Counted from the stretch's first letter, positions 20,701 to 29,195 are shown. The stretch is DNA of 64,000 bases from Arsukibacterium sp. UBA5043 (GCA_002415085.1 DIBV01000002.1:62001-126000); one strand, 5' to 3'. Notes: generated from the sequence alone by a model not told the origin. Program-made: numbers and translations.

Positions 20701-20885
20701 CGTTACTGATAGCCACCGGCGCAGGTGCCGGATCGCGTTATGCTATGGGGCTGGTTATTGCCAGTGGCATGACCATAGGCACACTGTTTACCCTGTATGT
20801 TGTTCCGGCCATGTACCTGTTGCTTGCCCGTGACTATCAGCAGCAGCCAGAAGCTGTCAGCGAGGCATCATCTGCGCTCGGCTGA
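17799..20885 (+). CDS. RND multidrug efflux permease (HAE1 family)
   Basis: Inner-membrane proton-drug antiporter of 1028 residues with the twelve-helix, two-repeat RND layout: a helix at residues 10-30, a large periplasmic loop (about 40-330), helices 2-6, a second periplasmic loop and helices 8-12. The proton-relay Asp pair is in AMVLAIGIVVDDAIIML and the TM10 Lys in GLIAKHGILIVEFANQ. Family resemblance is to the MexF/VmeD-like group rather than any certain named pump. It is the second gene of a two-gene operon and is followed by a strong terminator. Confidence 0.95.
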   Translation: MRFTDVFIKKPILASVVSLFIILLGLRAIMDMNVRQFPEIQNAVVTVNTVYVGADADLIQGFITTPLEREIASAEGIDYLVSTSVAGSSTVEAYLRLDYEPNEALTQIAAQVNKVRSELPENARDPVISLKVGQDTAAMYLSFYSEVLGNNQITDYIVRVIEPQLATIPGVQRAEILGARTFAMRIWLDSAKMAAFGITGSDISNALRSNNVLAALGRTKGQMVAVDLNAATDLRSAEQFADLVISADSNALVRLKDVATVELGAESYNSSVSFNGLAATFIGIEISPDANALDVIAEVRKVWDRDIIPQLPEGLDADIPYDSTEYIENAIDEVVISIVLALVIVILVIYAFLGSMRSVIIPAVAIPVSLIGTFFLMWLLGFTINLLTLLAMVLAIGIVVDDAIIMLENIHRHIEEGKSRAEAAILGARELAWPIITMSTTLVAVFLPIGFVGGLTGVLFVEFAFTLAASVILSGIVALTLSPVMCAYILKPHDNNNPNDNSLEHWLDQRFETLRSGYQRQLHSTLNYLPVVLTFGAIVLVSCYFLFITSPAELEPPEDQGFVFSILEADSFATLDYLEKNTSELNKLGTVAPEIKNIFIINGTGSTNNAIAGFVLAPWDKRERTTAQVLEQNIQPFMADLPGINSFALIPPSLPSPGGGTPVEFIVGSTQPFAALESVVQQILGKAMASGRFIFVDSDLKINRPRQTVEVDREKAALMGVSMQQIAADLGSLMSGADAGRFALDNRSYRVIPQVARNERLNPEQLKDFYTRNRDGELVPLSALVTLTESVQPQALRGFQQLNAVKISGVPRPGVPLGDALAVLDQIAAEEMPAGFSVDYAGQSRQFKAEGQQLVVTFFFALVVIFLILAAQFESFKNAIIILVTVPMSVCGALIFTSLGATSINIYTQVGLLTLVGLIAKHGILIVEFANQLQLEGRSKREAIEEATSIRLRPILMTTAATVLAMIPLLIATGAGAGSRYAMGLVIASGMTIGTLFTLYVVPAMYLLLARDYQQQPEAVSEASSALG

Positions 20886-20910
20886 CAATAGGTAAAGATC
20901 AGATTGTCGC

Positions 20911-20942
20911 AGCCCGCTGGTGCATACCCGCGGGCTTTTTTT
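20911..20942 (+). terminator. Terminator after first RND operon
   Basis: Arms AGCCCGC (20911-20917) and GCGGGCT (20930-20936) followed by a run of eight or so T residues. Strong intrinsic terminator for the RND transcript. Confidence 0.92.
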
Positions 20943-21025
20943 TGAACTGACTGATCGGCTTGGCAGGCTGACGCGTTAATAGCAACGACACCTTTGTCCT
21001 GAATATTGTAACAGAAGGAAACATC

Positions 21026-21514
21026 ATGAAAGTCTCACAAGTACTTACCGGTTCGCTGTTGCTCGCATCTTTAATGCTGACTGTACAGGCGCACAATCAT
21101 AAAAAATCTGCTGATATTGTTGACACTTCGGTCGCCGCCGGCAACTTCACTACTCTGGTTAGCGCCGTAAAAGCAGCCGATTTAGTTGAAACACTCAAAG
21201 GAGAAGGCCCGTTCACTGTGTTCGCTCCTAACGATGCCGCGTTTGCCAAAATACCCGCTGCTGATTTAAATGCGTTGGTAGCAGATAAAGCTGCCTTAAC
21301 CAAGGTATTAACCTATCACGTGGTCGCGGGTAAGGTGATGGCAGCAGATGTTGTCAAATTAGACTCAGCCACTACCGTGCAGGGTCAGGACGTTGCCATT
21401 GAAGTAAAAATGGGTAAAGTGTACGTCAACGGTGCTGAAGTTATTGCTACCGACATTAAAACCAGCAATGGCGTTATCCATGTGCTGGACAGTGTCATTA
21501 TGCCAAAAATGTAA
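21026..21514 (+). CDS. Fasciclin (FAS1) domain exported protein
   Basis: A 162-residue protein with a signal peptide (cleavage near LTVQA-H) and one FAS1 domain. The H1 and H2 motifs are visible: [13 protein letters not shown] and TYHVVAGKV, with the closing [16 protein letters not shown]1 proteins are extracellular or periplasmic adhesion-type proteins, in bacteria of mostly unknown function. AAGGA precedes the ATG. The stop codon directly abuts the stop of the convergent exporter gene, with no terminator between them. Confidence 0.93.
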   Translation: MKVSQVLTGSLLLASLMLTVQAHNHKKSADIVDTSVAAGNFTTLVSAVKAADLVETLKGEGPFTVFAPNDAAFAKIPAADLNALVADKAALTKVLTYHVVAGKVMAADVVKLDSATTVQGQDVAIEVKMGKVYVNGAEVIATDIKTSNGVIHVLDSVIMPKM

Positions 21515-22405
21515 TTAGTGCTCTTTAATTACCGGCGAGGCTATCCCGGCCTTGCCGGCAGTTAACGAGCTGCCAAGTGAAGCAACAATAACCAGTAAGA
21601 TAGCCAGCCACTGCCACAGTGTTAATAATTCCGCGAGAAAAATAAAACCTGCCATTGCTGCAATTGCCGGCTCCATACTCATAAACACACTAAAATTTTG
21701 TGACGTCATATGGCGCAGTGCTACCATTTCCAGTGAATAAGGAATAGCACTGGATAAGATACCCACCAGCAAGCCCAGCGGCAGCACCTGCCAGGTCAAC
21801 AGCGCCATACCCTGAGTCATTGCCCCGACAGGCACCAGAACCATTGCTGCAACAGTCATGCCCAGTGCCACCGTAATACCACCGGATGCCTGCGAGCCGG
21901 TTTTTTTACCAAATAAGATATAACCTGCCCAGCAAGCGCCAGCCGCCAGTGCCTGTATCACCCCAACCGGATCCAGCGCGTCAGCGCCGCGCATGTCAGG
22001 GAGCAATAGCAATATGCCGCCGATGGCACATGCTACCCAGAATAAATCCCGTTTGCGCCGTGACGCCAACAGCGCAACCGTCAAAGGGCCGGTAAATTCC
22101 AGTGCCACGCCAATCCCCAGAGGGATGCGGGCAATTGCCAGATAAAACAGAATATTCATGCCGCCCAAACACAGGCCATAAACAATAATGGCCTGCCAGT
22201 CATGCCTGCGCGGCATAGCACGCCATGGCCGGAACACCAGCCATAAGACAATTGCAGAAAAACCAAGGCGCAGCGCTGTGGTGCCGTCCGGACCAATCAG
22301 CGGAAAGAGCTGCTTAGCAAGCGACGCTCCGCTTTGGATCGTTATCATCGCCAGCAGCACGCAGCAGATAGCCAATAACAGGGGTTTATCGAGGGCGCGC
22401 GCCAT
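21515..22405 (-). CDS. EamA/RhtA-like amino-acid exporter
   Basis: Ten-helix DMT-superfamily permease with two EamA repeats (about 296 residues from the chosen start). The N-terminal stretch IQSGASLAKQLFPLIGPDG followed by TALRLGF closely resembles the threonine/homoserine exporter RhtA, so amino-acid efflux is the best guess. The frame is open up to 22474, but starting at ATG 22405 (MARALDKP) aligns with the start of RhtA; neither start has a good ribosome binding site. Cytoplasmic membrane. Confidence 0.85.
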   Translation of the reverse strand: MARALDKPLLLAICCVLLAMITIQSGASLAKQLFPLIGPDGTTALRLGFSAIVLWLVFRPWRAMPRRHDWQAIIVYGLCLGGMNILFYLAIARIPLGIGVALEFTGPLTVALLASRRKRDLFWVACAIGGILLLLPDMRGADALDPVGVIQALAAGACWAGYILFGKKTGSQASGGITVALGMTVAAMVLVPVGAMTQGMALLTWQVLPLGLLVGILSSAIPYSLEMVALRHMTSQNFSVFMSMEPAIAAMAGFIFLAELLTLWQWLAILLVIVASLGSSLTAGKAGIASPVIKEH

Positions 22406-22729
22406 AACAGAAATCCAGACCAAAGCTAAACGCAGGAAGGTTATTTTAGCTGACACTGCCCCATCTTGCAGCAATTTGCCATATTTTTGGGCGCACCACT
22501 ACCAGGATAAGGCGTTTTACCGCTGCGCCATGGTTAAAACGTCACGACAATATCAACACTTTGCCACCGCAATGTCATAGCGCTGACACAACAAGCGGGA
22601 ACACTGGAAGCTAACAGACAATAAGCAATAGCAGCAAGGCTTACTGGCACAGGACCTGCTTATTGCTAATGGATGCATTAACCGCTAGCCGACGTATTGC
22701 CTTTACGGTTTGCTGAGACTGAGGATCCA
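22406..22729. other. Intergenic region between RhtA-like exporter and DUF3422 gene
   Basis: About 324 bases with no supported gene. An inverted repeat of short arms (ATAAGCA 22621-22627 with TGCTTAT 22657-22663) is visible; because the arms contain internal repeats several registers are possible. It should contain divergent promoters, which I cannot place. The open frame across part of it on the plus strand is antisense to the exporter and is not a gene. Confidence 0.45.
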
Positions 22730-24031
22730 ATGATGAGTAAACTTACCCTTAGAAATCACCCGCTACGCGATGTATTGGACAAAGAATTACGCCAGCGTAC
22801 ATTTCCTGCACTTAGCGCGCCCTGCCGACTCTGCCATTTTACCTTTACCGTGGCCAGTGCCTCCCGCCAGCTGGAATTTTCGCTGATGCAGCAGCAGGCA
22901 GAGCAACAGGGTACCCATTTAACCGAAACTGATCAGGATCTTAATATTCCGTTGTTTGCCGGTACCCTGCGCTGGGAGCGCCATGGTGAATTCTCCAGCT
23001 ATACTTTTATTTTAGCAGGTAGCGCACCGGCCCTGTTTGATGATCCGCTTAGCTTTTTACCCAGTCGTGACTGGTTCGATGAATTACCAGGTCAGGTATT
23101 TCGGGTGGTGCAACTGACGATACTGCCTGCTAACGCCTTACCCGCGAAAGGCGAAATAAACCGCTATTTTAACGATGAAACCTGTATCAGCAGTATGCTG
23201 GCCGGGCAAAAAGCCCGGATATGGACGGATTTTCAGAAACATGCTGAAGGTGCTGGCAGGCTGTTGCTGGTGGACTACGGCTTAAGCTCTGCCCGGCTGG
23301 GTCGGCTGGTTCAGCACTTATTTGATCTTGGTAACTACCGTAAGTTAGCACTACTTGGCTGGCCGGTCGCCCGTCAGTCTTTGCAAAAACTGCACGATCT
23401 GGAACAACAATTGTCCGGTTTAACCCAACGGATCCAACAGGAACATGATAATGACGAGAGCCTGCTGAACCAGATCACTCAGCTGGCCGCGCAAACCGAG
23501 CATTTAATTGCCGAAACCAGTTCGCGTCTGGCCGCCACCTCTGCTTACTACCAACTAACGCAGGACCGGCTAACCGCACTGGATGAAACACCGATCAGCG
23601 ATCTGATTTCGCTCCAGGACTTCACCGAGCGTCGGTTAACGCCGGCGTTTCGGACCAGTGAATCGGTGCAAACCCGGCAAACCGCCCTAAGCGCCAGGCT
23701 CGGGCGCTCTACCGAATTATTACGGACCCGAATAAACCTGAAATTGGAACAGCAAAACCAGCAATTGCTGGTCTCGATGGATAAAAAAGCCAGATTACAA
23801 CTAAAACTGCAACAGGTGGTAGAAGGCCTATCCTTTGTCGCGATTAGCTACTATGCGGCACAACTGGCCGATAAAGCGGTGGTAGCAGTCGCTTTCTGGT
23901 TGCCAGGGCTGAATGTCAGCTTGTGGCGCAGTATCAGCCTGCCGCTGGTATTAGTGACAGTGGCATTGCTGCTGACCTATCTGAGCCGGCAACTGCAAAA
24001 AGAGCAGGCGTTGCATGATAAAGCACGCTGA
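22730..24031 (+). CDS. DUF3422 family membrane protein
   Basis: Protein of about 433 residues belonging to the DUF3422 family, recognised by the N-terminal HPLRDVLDKELR and the LRWERHGEFSSYTF motif. The middle (about 225-345) is a predicted coiled coil rich in Gln/Leu, and the C-terminus has two membrane helices (about 365-420). Orientation suggests a cytoplasmic body anchored by the C-terminal helices. Function is unknown. Start at ATG 22730 is supported by GAGGA six bases ahead; ATG 22733 follows directly, and the frame opens earlier at 22697. Confidence 0.85.
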   Translation: MMSKLTLRNHPLRDVLDKELRQRTFPALSAPCRLCHFTFTVASASRQLEFSLMQQQAEQQGTHLTETDQDLNIPLFAGTLRWERHGEFSSYTFILAGSAPALFDDPLSFLPSRDWFDELPGQVFRVVQLTILPANALPAKGEINRYFNDETCISSMLAGQKARIWTDFQKHAEGAGRLLLVDYGLSSARLGRLVQHLFDLGNYRKLALLGWPVARQSLQKLHDLEQQLSGLTQRIQQEHDNDESLLNQITQLAAQTEHLIAETSSRLAATSAYYQLTQDRLTALDETPISDLISLQDFTERRLTPAFRTSESVQTRQTALSARLGRSTELLRTRINLKLEQQNQQLLVSMDKKARLQLKLQQVVEGLSFVAISYYAAQLADKAVVAVAFWLPGLNVSLWRSISLPLVLVTVALLLTYLSRQLQKEQALHDKAR

Positions 24032-24053
24032 ACCCATGTTTTATTATTGACGT

Positions 24054-24117
24054 CGCTTAAGACTTAAGCGGCTTGAGATTTAAACCGCTTAGTGCTCTAC
24101 TGGCAGTTCACTGCCAG
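24054..24117 (+). other. Stacked hairpins in the 5' region of the lytic transglycosylase gene
   Basis: CGCTTAAG (24054-24061) pairs with CTTAAGCG (24063-24070), but AAGCGG (24066-24071) can alternatively pair with CCGCTT (24085-24090), and a third perfect hairpin CTGGCAG-TTCA-CTGCCAG (24100-24117) abuts the ATG at 24118. The first two folds exclude one another. There is no T-run, so these are not plain terminators; they may affect translation or only terminate weakly. Confidence 0.4.
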
Positions 24118-24846
24118 ATGGATGATACCAACGTGCAACAAACTGTAGTAACGCTTTGTTGGCTCTGCCTGCTACTGAGCGCACCGCTGGTGGCCAGAGA
24201 GCAGACAGCCGCTGAGAACGAGCCAAAGCGTCAGCTGAAACTCAGCCCTAATCAGCAACCACTTACTGTGCCAAAAGCGGTGCAAGCCCCTGCGCCCGCC
24301 AACAGCATTGCGGTGTTCAAATCTAACCAGGCTGATGGCACTACACTTTTTTCAGACAGAAAGCCAGTTAACCGGCCTTATCAGCAATTGCATTTCGATT
24401 GTTTTGCCTGCAATCCAAACTCGGCAATTAACTGGTATAAAACACCATTATTTGTCCGATCTTACAACCGGATTATTGATCGGGCAGCGTCAGAGCAGCA
24501 GCTCGATGCTGCGTTAATCCGGGCGGTTATTCACGCTGAATCTGCGTTTCAGGCTGCGGCCTTGTCTAAACGCGGGGCGATGGGCTTAATGCAATTAATG
24601 CCGGATACGGCGGCAATGCTTGGTGTCAGAGATCCATTATCACCGGAGCAGAATATTAAAGGGGGCAGCGCCTACCTGGCCAGTTTACTGAAACAATACA
24701 ATGGTGATTTATCCCTTACTTTGGCCGCGTACAACGCCGGACCTGGCAATGTCAGGCGGCATAAAGGCGTGCCCCCGTTTGCTGAAACCCAGGCATATAT
24801 TAAAAGGGTATTAATTTTACATAAACGCTATCAGCAAGCCGCCTGA
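24118..24846 (+). CDS. Lytic transglycosylase (SLT domain) with DUF4124-like N-terminus
   Basis: Exported murein hydrolase. A hydrophobic segment (TVVTLCWLCLLLSAPLVA) acts as signal peptide, a DUF4124-like stretch follows (FKSNQADGTTLFSDRKP), and the C-terminal Slt70-type domain (about residues 125-240) has the catalytic Glu in VIHAESAF, then GAMGLMQLMP and LAAYNAGPGNV. The fold cleaves peptidoglycan glycan strands with formation of anhydromuramic acid. The start is uncertain: ATG 24118 directly follows a perfect hairpin, a TTG at 24073 would add 15 residues, and no start has a good ribosome binding site. The stop codon lies in the loop of another hairpin. Confidence 0.85.
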   Translation: MDDTNVQQTVVTLCWLCLLLSAPLVAREQTAAENEPKRQLKLSPNQQPLTVPKAVQAPAPANSIAVFKSNQADGTTLFSDRKPVNRPYQQLHFDCFACNPNSAINWYKTPLFVRSYNRIIDRAASEQQLDAALIRAVIHAESAFQAAALSKRGAMGLMQLMPDTAAMLGVRDPLSPEQNIKGGSAYLASLLKQYNGDLSLTLAAYNAGPGNVRRHKGVPPFAETQAYIKRVLILHKRYQQAA

Positions 24847-24853
24847 AGGCGGC
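24838..24853. other. GC hairpin spanning the transglycosylase stop codon
   Basis: GCCGCC-TGAA-GGCGGC, with the TGA stop in the loop. It lies between convergent genes but lacks a T-run, so it may only pause polymerase or protect the mRNA 3' end. Confidence 0.5.
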
Positions 24854-24905
24854 CTGCACTCGCTAAAATGGCAGCGTTGCGCTCAGTTAAGGTTGAGGTA
24901 CCGTA

Positions 24906-26033
24906 TTACTTATCGTCTTTGTTTTCAAAACCTTCCAAAGTAACTCCTGAGAGGAACCCCGCACCTTTAGTTTCATTATTACGCAACTTAATCATCAGGC
25001 GTAAATCATTTGGCGAGTCGGCATGATGAATGGCATCGGCATAGCTGATGTCACCTCGCTGATACATGTCATATAATGCCTGGTCAAATGTCTGCATTCC
25101 CAGCTCGCGCGATTTACTCATTACCGCTTTTATCTCACCTACCTCACCGCGGGCAATTAAATCAGCCACCAACGGCGAATTTAACAACACTTCGATTGCC
25201 GCCAGCCGGCCCTGACCATCAGCCGTGGGTATCAGTTGCTGGGCAACGATCGCGCGCAGGTTCAGTGACAAATCAAAACGCAACTTGGCATGCATTTCTT
25301 TGGGAACCAAATGCATAATGCGGTCAATGGCCTGGTTAGCGTTATTAGCGTGCAACGTCGCAATACACAAATGGCCGGTTTCGGCAAACGACAACGCATA
25401 TTCCATGGTGTCCTGACTGCGGATCTCACCAATCAGAATAACGTCTGGAGCCTGTCGCAGCGAGCTTTTAAGCGCTGCCTCAAACGATTCGGTATCAATG
25501 CCGACTTCCCGCTGGGTAACCAGGCTTTTCTGATGTTCATGCACAAACTCAATTGGATCTTCAATAGTGAGAATGTGGCCTTTTGAATTGCGGTTGCGAT
25601 AGCCCAGCAGCGCCGCCAGTGAGGTTGATTTACCGGTGCCTGTTCCGCCGACAAAAAGCACCAGCCCGCGTTTTGACATGATAATGTCTTTTAATATCGG
25701 AGGTAGCCCAAGCTCATCAGCATTAGGAATAGTGGTCACAATGCGCCGCACCACCATGCCGGCCTGATCCCGTTGCCAGAACGCCGAGATCCTGAAACGG
25801 CCGGCATCATTGGCAATCGCGAAGTTACACTCTTTGCTGTGGTTAAACTCATGCTGCTGCTTTTCATTCATCGCATCGAGCACCAGCTCCAACGAGGCGG
25901 CATCAGTTAACGGGGTCTGATCGATGGGCGTCATTTCACCATTGATTTTTGCTGCTACCGGCATACCGGCAGTAACAAACATATCTGATGCGCCCATTTT
26001 GACCATTTTGCTTAAAAAATCTGTCAGTTCCAT
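24906..26033 (-). CDS. pilU: Type IV pilus retraction ATPase PilU
   Basis: Hexameric secretion-superfamily ATPase (375 residues), a PilT paralogue that assists pilus retraction. Walker A is GGTGTGKSTS, the Asp box ILTIEDPIEF and Walker B LIGEIRSQDTMEY are intact, and the His box lies in HLCIATLHANNA. The N-terminal PAS-like domain covers about residues 1-100. It follows pilT with a 23-base gap and should be co-transcribed. Longer than PilT by a C-terminal tail ending in KDDK, as usual for PilU. Confidence 0.93.
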   Translation of the reverse strand: MELTDFLSKMVKMGASDMFVTAGMPVAAKINGEMTPIDQTPLTDAASLELVLDAMNEKQQHEFNHSKECNFAIANDAGRFRISAFWQRDQAGMVVRRIVTTIPNADELGLPPILKDIIMSKRGLVLFVGGTGTGKSTSLAALLGYRNRNSKGHILTIEDPIEFVHEHQKSLVTQREVGIDTESFEAALKSSLRQAPDVILIGEIRSQDTMEYALSFAETGHLCIATLHANNANQAIDRIMHLVPKEMHAKLRFDLSLNLRAIVAQQLIPTADGQGRLAAIEVLLNSPLVADLIARGEVGEIKAVMSKSRELGMQTFDQALYDMYQRGDISYADAIHHADSPNDLRLMIKLRNNETKGAGFLSGVTLEGFENKDDK

Positions 26034-26056
26034 GCCGTCGTTTCCTAAATACTGCT

Positions 26057-27109
26057 CTACATACGTCCCATCGCACCAAAGCTGTTTTTGTCCTGAGCTT
26101 TGGCTTGCGCATCTTTTTGCGAAATTAATCCCCGGTTTACCAGGTTAAGCAAGCACTGATCCATCGTTTGCATACCATGGCCCGCACCGGTTTGAATCAC
26201 CGAATACATCTGGGCAATTTTATCTTCCCGGATCAGGTTGCGGATAGCCGGTACCCCAACCATAATTTCATGAGCAGCAATCCGGCCGCCCCCTATTTTC
26301 TTCAATAGGGTTTGCGAAATAACGGCTCTGAGCGATTCAGATAACATTGAACGCACCATGTCTTTTTCTTCACCCGGGAATACGTCAATTATCCGGTCAA
26401 TCGTTTTCGGTGCAGAGGTCGTGTGCAGGGTTCCAAACACCAGGTGACCGGTTTCTGCTGCGGTCATCGCCAGGCGGATAGTTTCTAAATCCCGTAATTC
26501 ACCTACCAGGATCACATCCGGGTCTTCCCGCAATGCTGAACGTAGTGCGTTGCTGAAACTATGGGTATCGCGATGCACTTCACGCTGGTTCAACAAACAT
26601 AATTTGTTGTTGTGAACAAATTCTATCGGGTCTTCAATGGTCAGAATATGGTCATGGCGGGTGGTGTTAATGTAATCTACCATCGCTGCCAGGGTGGTAC
26701 TTTTACCTGAACCCGTTGGTCCGGTTACCAGCACCAGGCCCCGGGGGTTTTCTGAAATGGTCTTGAAAATATCAGGCGCGCCCAAATCATCTAACGTAAG
26801 AACTTCACTGGGGATGGTACGAAACACAGCTGAAGCACCGCGGTTTTGCACAAACGCATTAACCCGGAAGCGGGCTAAATTGGGCACTTCGAATGAAAAA
26901 TCCGATTCAAGATTTTCTTCGTATTCCTTACGTTGCCGATCAGTCATAATTTCGTACACTAAGGCGTGTACTTCTTTATGAGTGAGGGGGGGGATATTCA
27001 GCTTACGAACGTCACCATCTACCCGGATAAGTGGCGGTACGCCAGCAGAAAGGTGTAAGTCTGACGCCTTGTGTTCAACACTAAACGCTAATAATTCGGT
27101 AATATCCAT
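26057..27109 (-). CDS. pilT: Type IV pilus retraction ATPase PilT
   Basis: Main retraction motor of type IV pili (350 residues from MDITELLAF). Walker A GPTGSGKSTTLA, Asp box ILTIEDPIEF, Walker B LVGELRDLET, and the PilT-specific AIRNLIRE motif followed by GAGHGMQTMDQ are all present. The frame is open upstream to 27178 but the ATG at 27109 matches the family start. It is divergent from yggS with only 18 bases between start codons, an arrangement common in gammaproteobacteria, so promoters must overlap the coding ends. Confidence 0.95.
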   Translation of the reverse strand: MDITELLAFSVEHKASDLHLSAGVPPLIRVDGDVRKLNIPPLTHKEVHALVYEIMTDRQRKEYEENLESDFSFEVPNLARFRVNAFVQNRGASAVFRTIPSEVLTLDDLGAPDIFKTISENPRGLVLVTGPTGSGKSTTLAAMVDYINTTRHDHILTIEDPIEFVHNNKLCLLNQREVHRDTHSFSNALRSALREDPDVILVGELRDLETIRLAMTAAETGHLVFGTLHTTSAPKTIDRIIDVFPGEEKDMVRSMLSESLRAVISQTLLKKIGGGRIAAHEIMVGVPAIRNLIREDKIAQMYSVIQTGAGHGMQTMDQCLLNLVNRGLISQKDAQAKAQDKNSFGAMGRM

Positions 27110-27127
27110 GACAATATCTACTCCAAC

Positions 27128-27829
27128 ATGCCAACAAATATGAATAACATAGCAGAACAACTGAACGCCGCCTATCACAACATAACAGAAAATTGCCAGA
27201 AGCTTGGCCGCGAACCGGCGGATGTATGCTTAGTAGCCGTCAGTAAAACAAAACCCATTGCTGCGCTAATGGCAGCGTATGAGGCTGGCCAGCGCCAGTT
27301 TGGCGAAAACTACCCCCAGGAGTTGCAAGCAAAGGCGACGACGCTATTTGCGCTACCAGAGCTTGAGTGGCATTTTATTGGCCCACTGCAATCGAACAAA
27401 ACCCGGCTTATCGCCGAGCACGCCAGCTGGGTCCATAGCATTGACCGGCTGAAAATCGCTGAGCGATTGTCGGCTCAGCGTCCTGCCGATCTGCCTCCGC
27501 TGCAGGTGCTACTACAAATTAATATTAGTCACGAAGACAGTAAAGCGGGTATTCATCCGGATCAGCTGCCAGGTTTGGCTGACGCCGTCGCAAAGCTACC
27601 GCAACTGCAGTTGCGTGGTCTGATGGCCATTCCGGCACCAAATGACAGTAAACGGGCGTTTGAAGCCATGGCACAGTTATCAAAAAGCCTGCAACAACAG
27701 CATCCTGGCGCGACGGAGTTATCGATGGGTATGTCAGATGACTGGCCGCTGGCTCTGCATTACGGCGCAACTATGATAAGATTAGGCACCGCAATTTTTG
27801 GCGCAAGGACTTATGAAAGAAATGAATGA
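27128..27829 (+). CDS. yggS: YggS family PLP homeostasis protein
   Basis: COG0325 alanine-racemase-like fold protein of 233 residues that binds pyridoxal phosphate and buffers it; loss disturbs amino-acid and vitamin B6 metabolism in E. coli. The PLP Lys is in LVAVSKTKP, and GENYPQEL, WHFIGPLQSNK and LSMGMSDDW are family hallmarks. It heads the conserved yggS-proC-yggT group and its last codons overlap the proC start region. Confidence 0.94.
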   Translation: MPTNMNNIAEQLNAAYHNITENCQKLGREPADVCLVAVSKTKPIAALMAAYEAGQRQFGENYPQELQAKATTLFALPELEWHFIGPLQSNKTRLIAEHASWVHSIDRLKIAERLSAQRPADLPPLQVLLQINISHEDSKAGIHPDQLPGLADAVAKLPQLQLRGLMAIPAPNDSKRAFEAMAQLSKSLQQQHPGATELSMGMSDDWPLALHYGATMIRLGTAIFGARTYERNE

Positions 27830-28637
27830 CAACACCGTCGCCTTTATCGGCGCAGGCAATATGGCACGCTGCGTTATCGCTGCCATGGTAAACGCAGGCT
27901 ATCCGCCCACCAATATTATCGCAGCCAACCGCAGCCAGCCTAAGCTGACGGCACTGGCAGCAGATTATGGTATCAATACCACGCTGGATAACATCGAAGC
28001 GGTTAGCAAAGCCGATATCATCGTATTAGCTGTGAAACCACAAATGATGGAAGCTCTTTGTCAGAATTTGCTGCAAAGCGCACCTGAAATTCAGGAAAAG
28101 CTGTTTGTTACTATTGCAGCCGGCATTGAAGTAAAACGCTATGAGCAGTGGCTTGGCGAGGTGCGGCTGGTTCGCGCTATGCCCAACACGCCATCTCTGG
28201 TGGGTCAGGGTGTAACCGGCTTATTCCCAAGCCGCTGTTCCAACTATGAACGCGCCTTTGTCGATCATATGTTCAGTGGCACCGGCATGAATGTCTGGCT
28301 GGAGCAGGAAACCCAGATTAACCATATTATTGCGGTAACCGGCAGTTCACCGGCTTATTTTTTCTATTTTATGCAGTCGATGCAGCAGGTTGCCGAAAAA
28401 CTGGGGTTTGCGCCGGAGCAAGCAAAGGCCATGGTCGCTAAAACGGCATTAGGTGCGGCAACGATGGCATTGCAAAGCGATGAAAGCTTTTCGCAGCTGC
28501 GCGCCAATGTTACCTCCAAAGGCGGCACAACCCATGAAGCGGTAACCACATTTGCTGAGCAGGGCTTGGAAAAGATGGTTGCAGACGCCATGTATGCGGC
28601 TATTAAGCGTGCTGAAGAAATGGCACAACAAATTTAA
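27813..28637 (+). CDS. proC: Pyrroline-5-carboxylate reductase
   Basis: NAD(P)H-dependent enzyme for the last step of proline synthesis. The Rossmann motif is FIGAGNMARC and the signature near the C-terminus reads SKGGTTHEAVTTF; VRAMPNTPSLVGQG and TGSSPAYFF are typical. Starts possible at ATG 27813 (274 residues) or ATG 27822; AAGGA at 27805-27809 is a little close to the first and far from the second. The gene overlaps the end of yggS by up to 17 bases, so coupling is likely. Confidence 0.94.
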   Translation: MKEMNDNTVAFIGAGNMARCVIAAMVNAGYPPTNIIAANRSQPKLTALAADYGINTTLDNIEAVSKADIIVLAVKPQMMEALCQNLLQSAPEIQEKLFVTIAAGIEVKRYEQWLGEVRLVRAMPNTPSLVGQGVTGLFPSRCSNYERAFVDHMFSGTGMNVWLEQETQINHIIAVTGSSPAYFFYFMQSMQQVAEKLGFAPEQAKAMVAKTALGAATMALQSDESFSQLRANVTSKGGTTHEAVTTFAEQGLEKMVADAMYAAIKRAEEMAQQI

Positions 28638-28655
28638 GCTGTCGGAGATCCCATA

Positions 28656-29195
28656 ATGCAGGCCATGCTGTTTTTAATAAATACCGCTTTTAATTTGCTG
28701 TTAATGCTGGTTATTCTCAGAGTATGGCTGCAACTGGCCAGAGCCGACTTTTATAACCCTTTTAGTCAGTTTATTGTTAAGGCAACAAACCCCGTCGTGT
28801 TGCCACTTCGCAAGCTTATTCCCAGTATCGGCAAGCTCGATACCGCTACCGTGTTGTTGGCGTATTTGGTGGCAGTAGCTAAACTTATAGTGTTACAGAT
28901 GGTGCTGGTTGGCAGCATTCAGATCCCTGCAACCTTCATTAGCGGCATATTGGTGCTGATTAAAGAAACCCTTAACCTGGTGTTCTGGATTTTAATTATT
29001 CGCGCCTTATTGAGTTGGTTCAGCCAGGGTAACAACCCGATTGAAATGGTAATGCATCAACTGACAGACCCGCTGCTAAGACCCATTAGGCGGGTAATTC
29101 CGCCGATGGGTGGCCTGGATTTATCGGTATTCGTGCTGATTATTGCCATTCAGTTTATAAATTTGCTGTTTAGTGATCTGTTCCGGGGCATTTAG
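28656..29195 (+). CDS. yggT: YggT family membrane protein
   Basis: A 179-residue integral membrane protein with two YggT repeats; each has a hydrophobic helix pair and a short FxxxxNPxxxPxRxxxP-like stretch (TNPVVLPLRKLIP and TDPLLRPIRRVIP). Members are implicated in osmotic tolerance and membrane protein organisation, but the biochemical role is unsettled. GGAG lies ahead of the ATG, 18 bases after proC, with the same neighbours as in many gammaproteobacteria. Confidence 0.92.
   Translation: MQAMLFLINTAFNLLLMLVILRVWLQLARADFYNPFSQFIVKATNPVVLPLRKLIPSIGKLDTATVLLAYLVAVAKLIVLQMVLVGSIQIPATFISGILVLIKETLNLVFWILIIRALLSWFSQGNNPIEMVMHQLTDPLLRPIRRVIPPMGGLDLSVFVLIIAIQFINLLFSDLFRGI

Noticed and set aside
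22188-22580. 130-residue plus-strand open frame over the RhtA-like exporter start
   Set aside because: Composition is that of an antisense shadow of a membrane-protein gene; no ribosome site or domain.
25290-25586. 98-residue plus-strand open frame inside pilU
   Set aside because: Antisense to the conserved ATPase core of PilU; no supporting signal.
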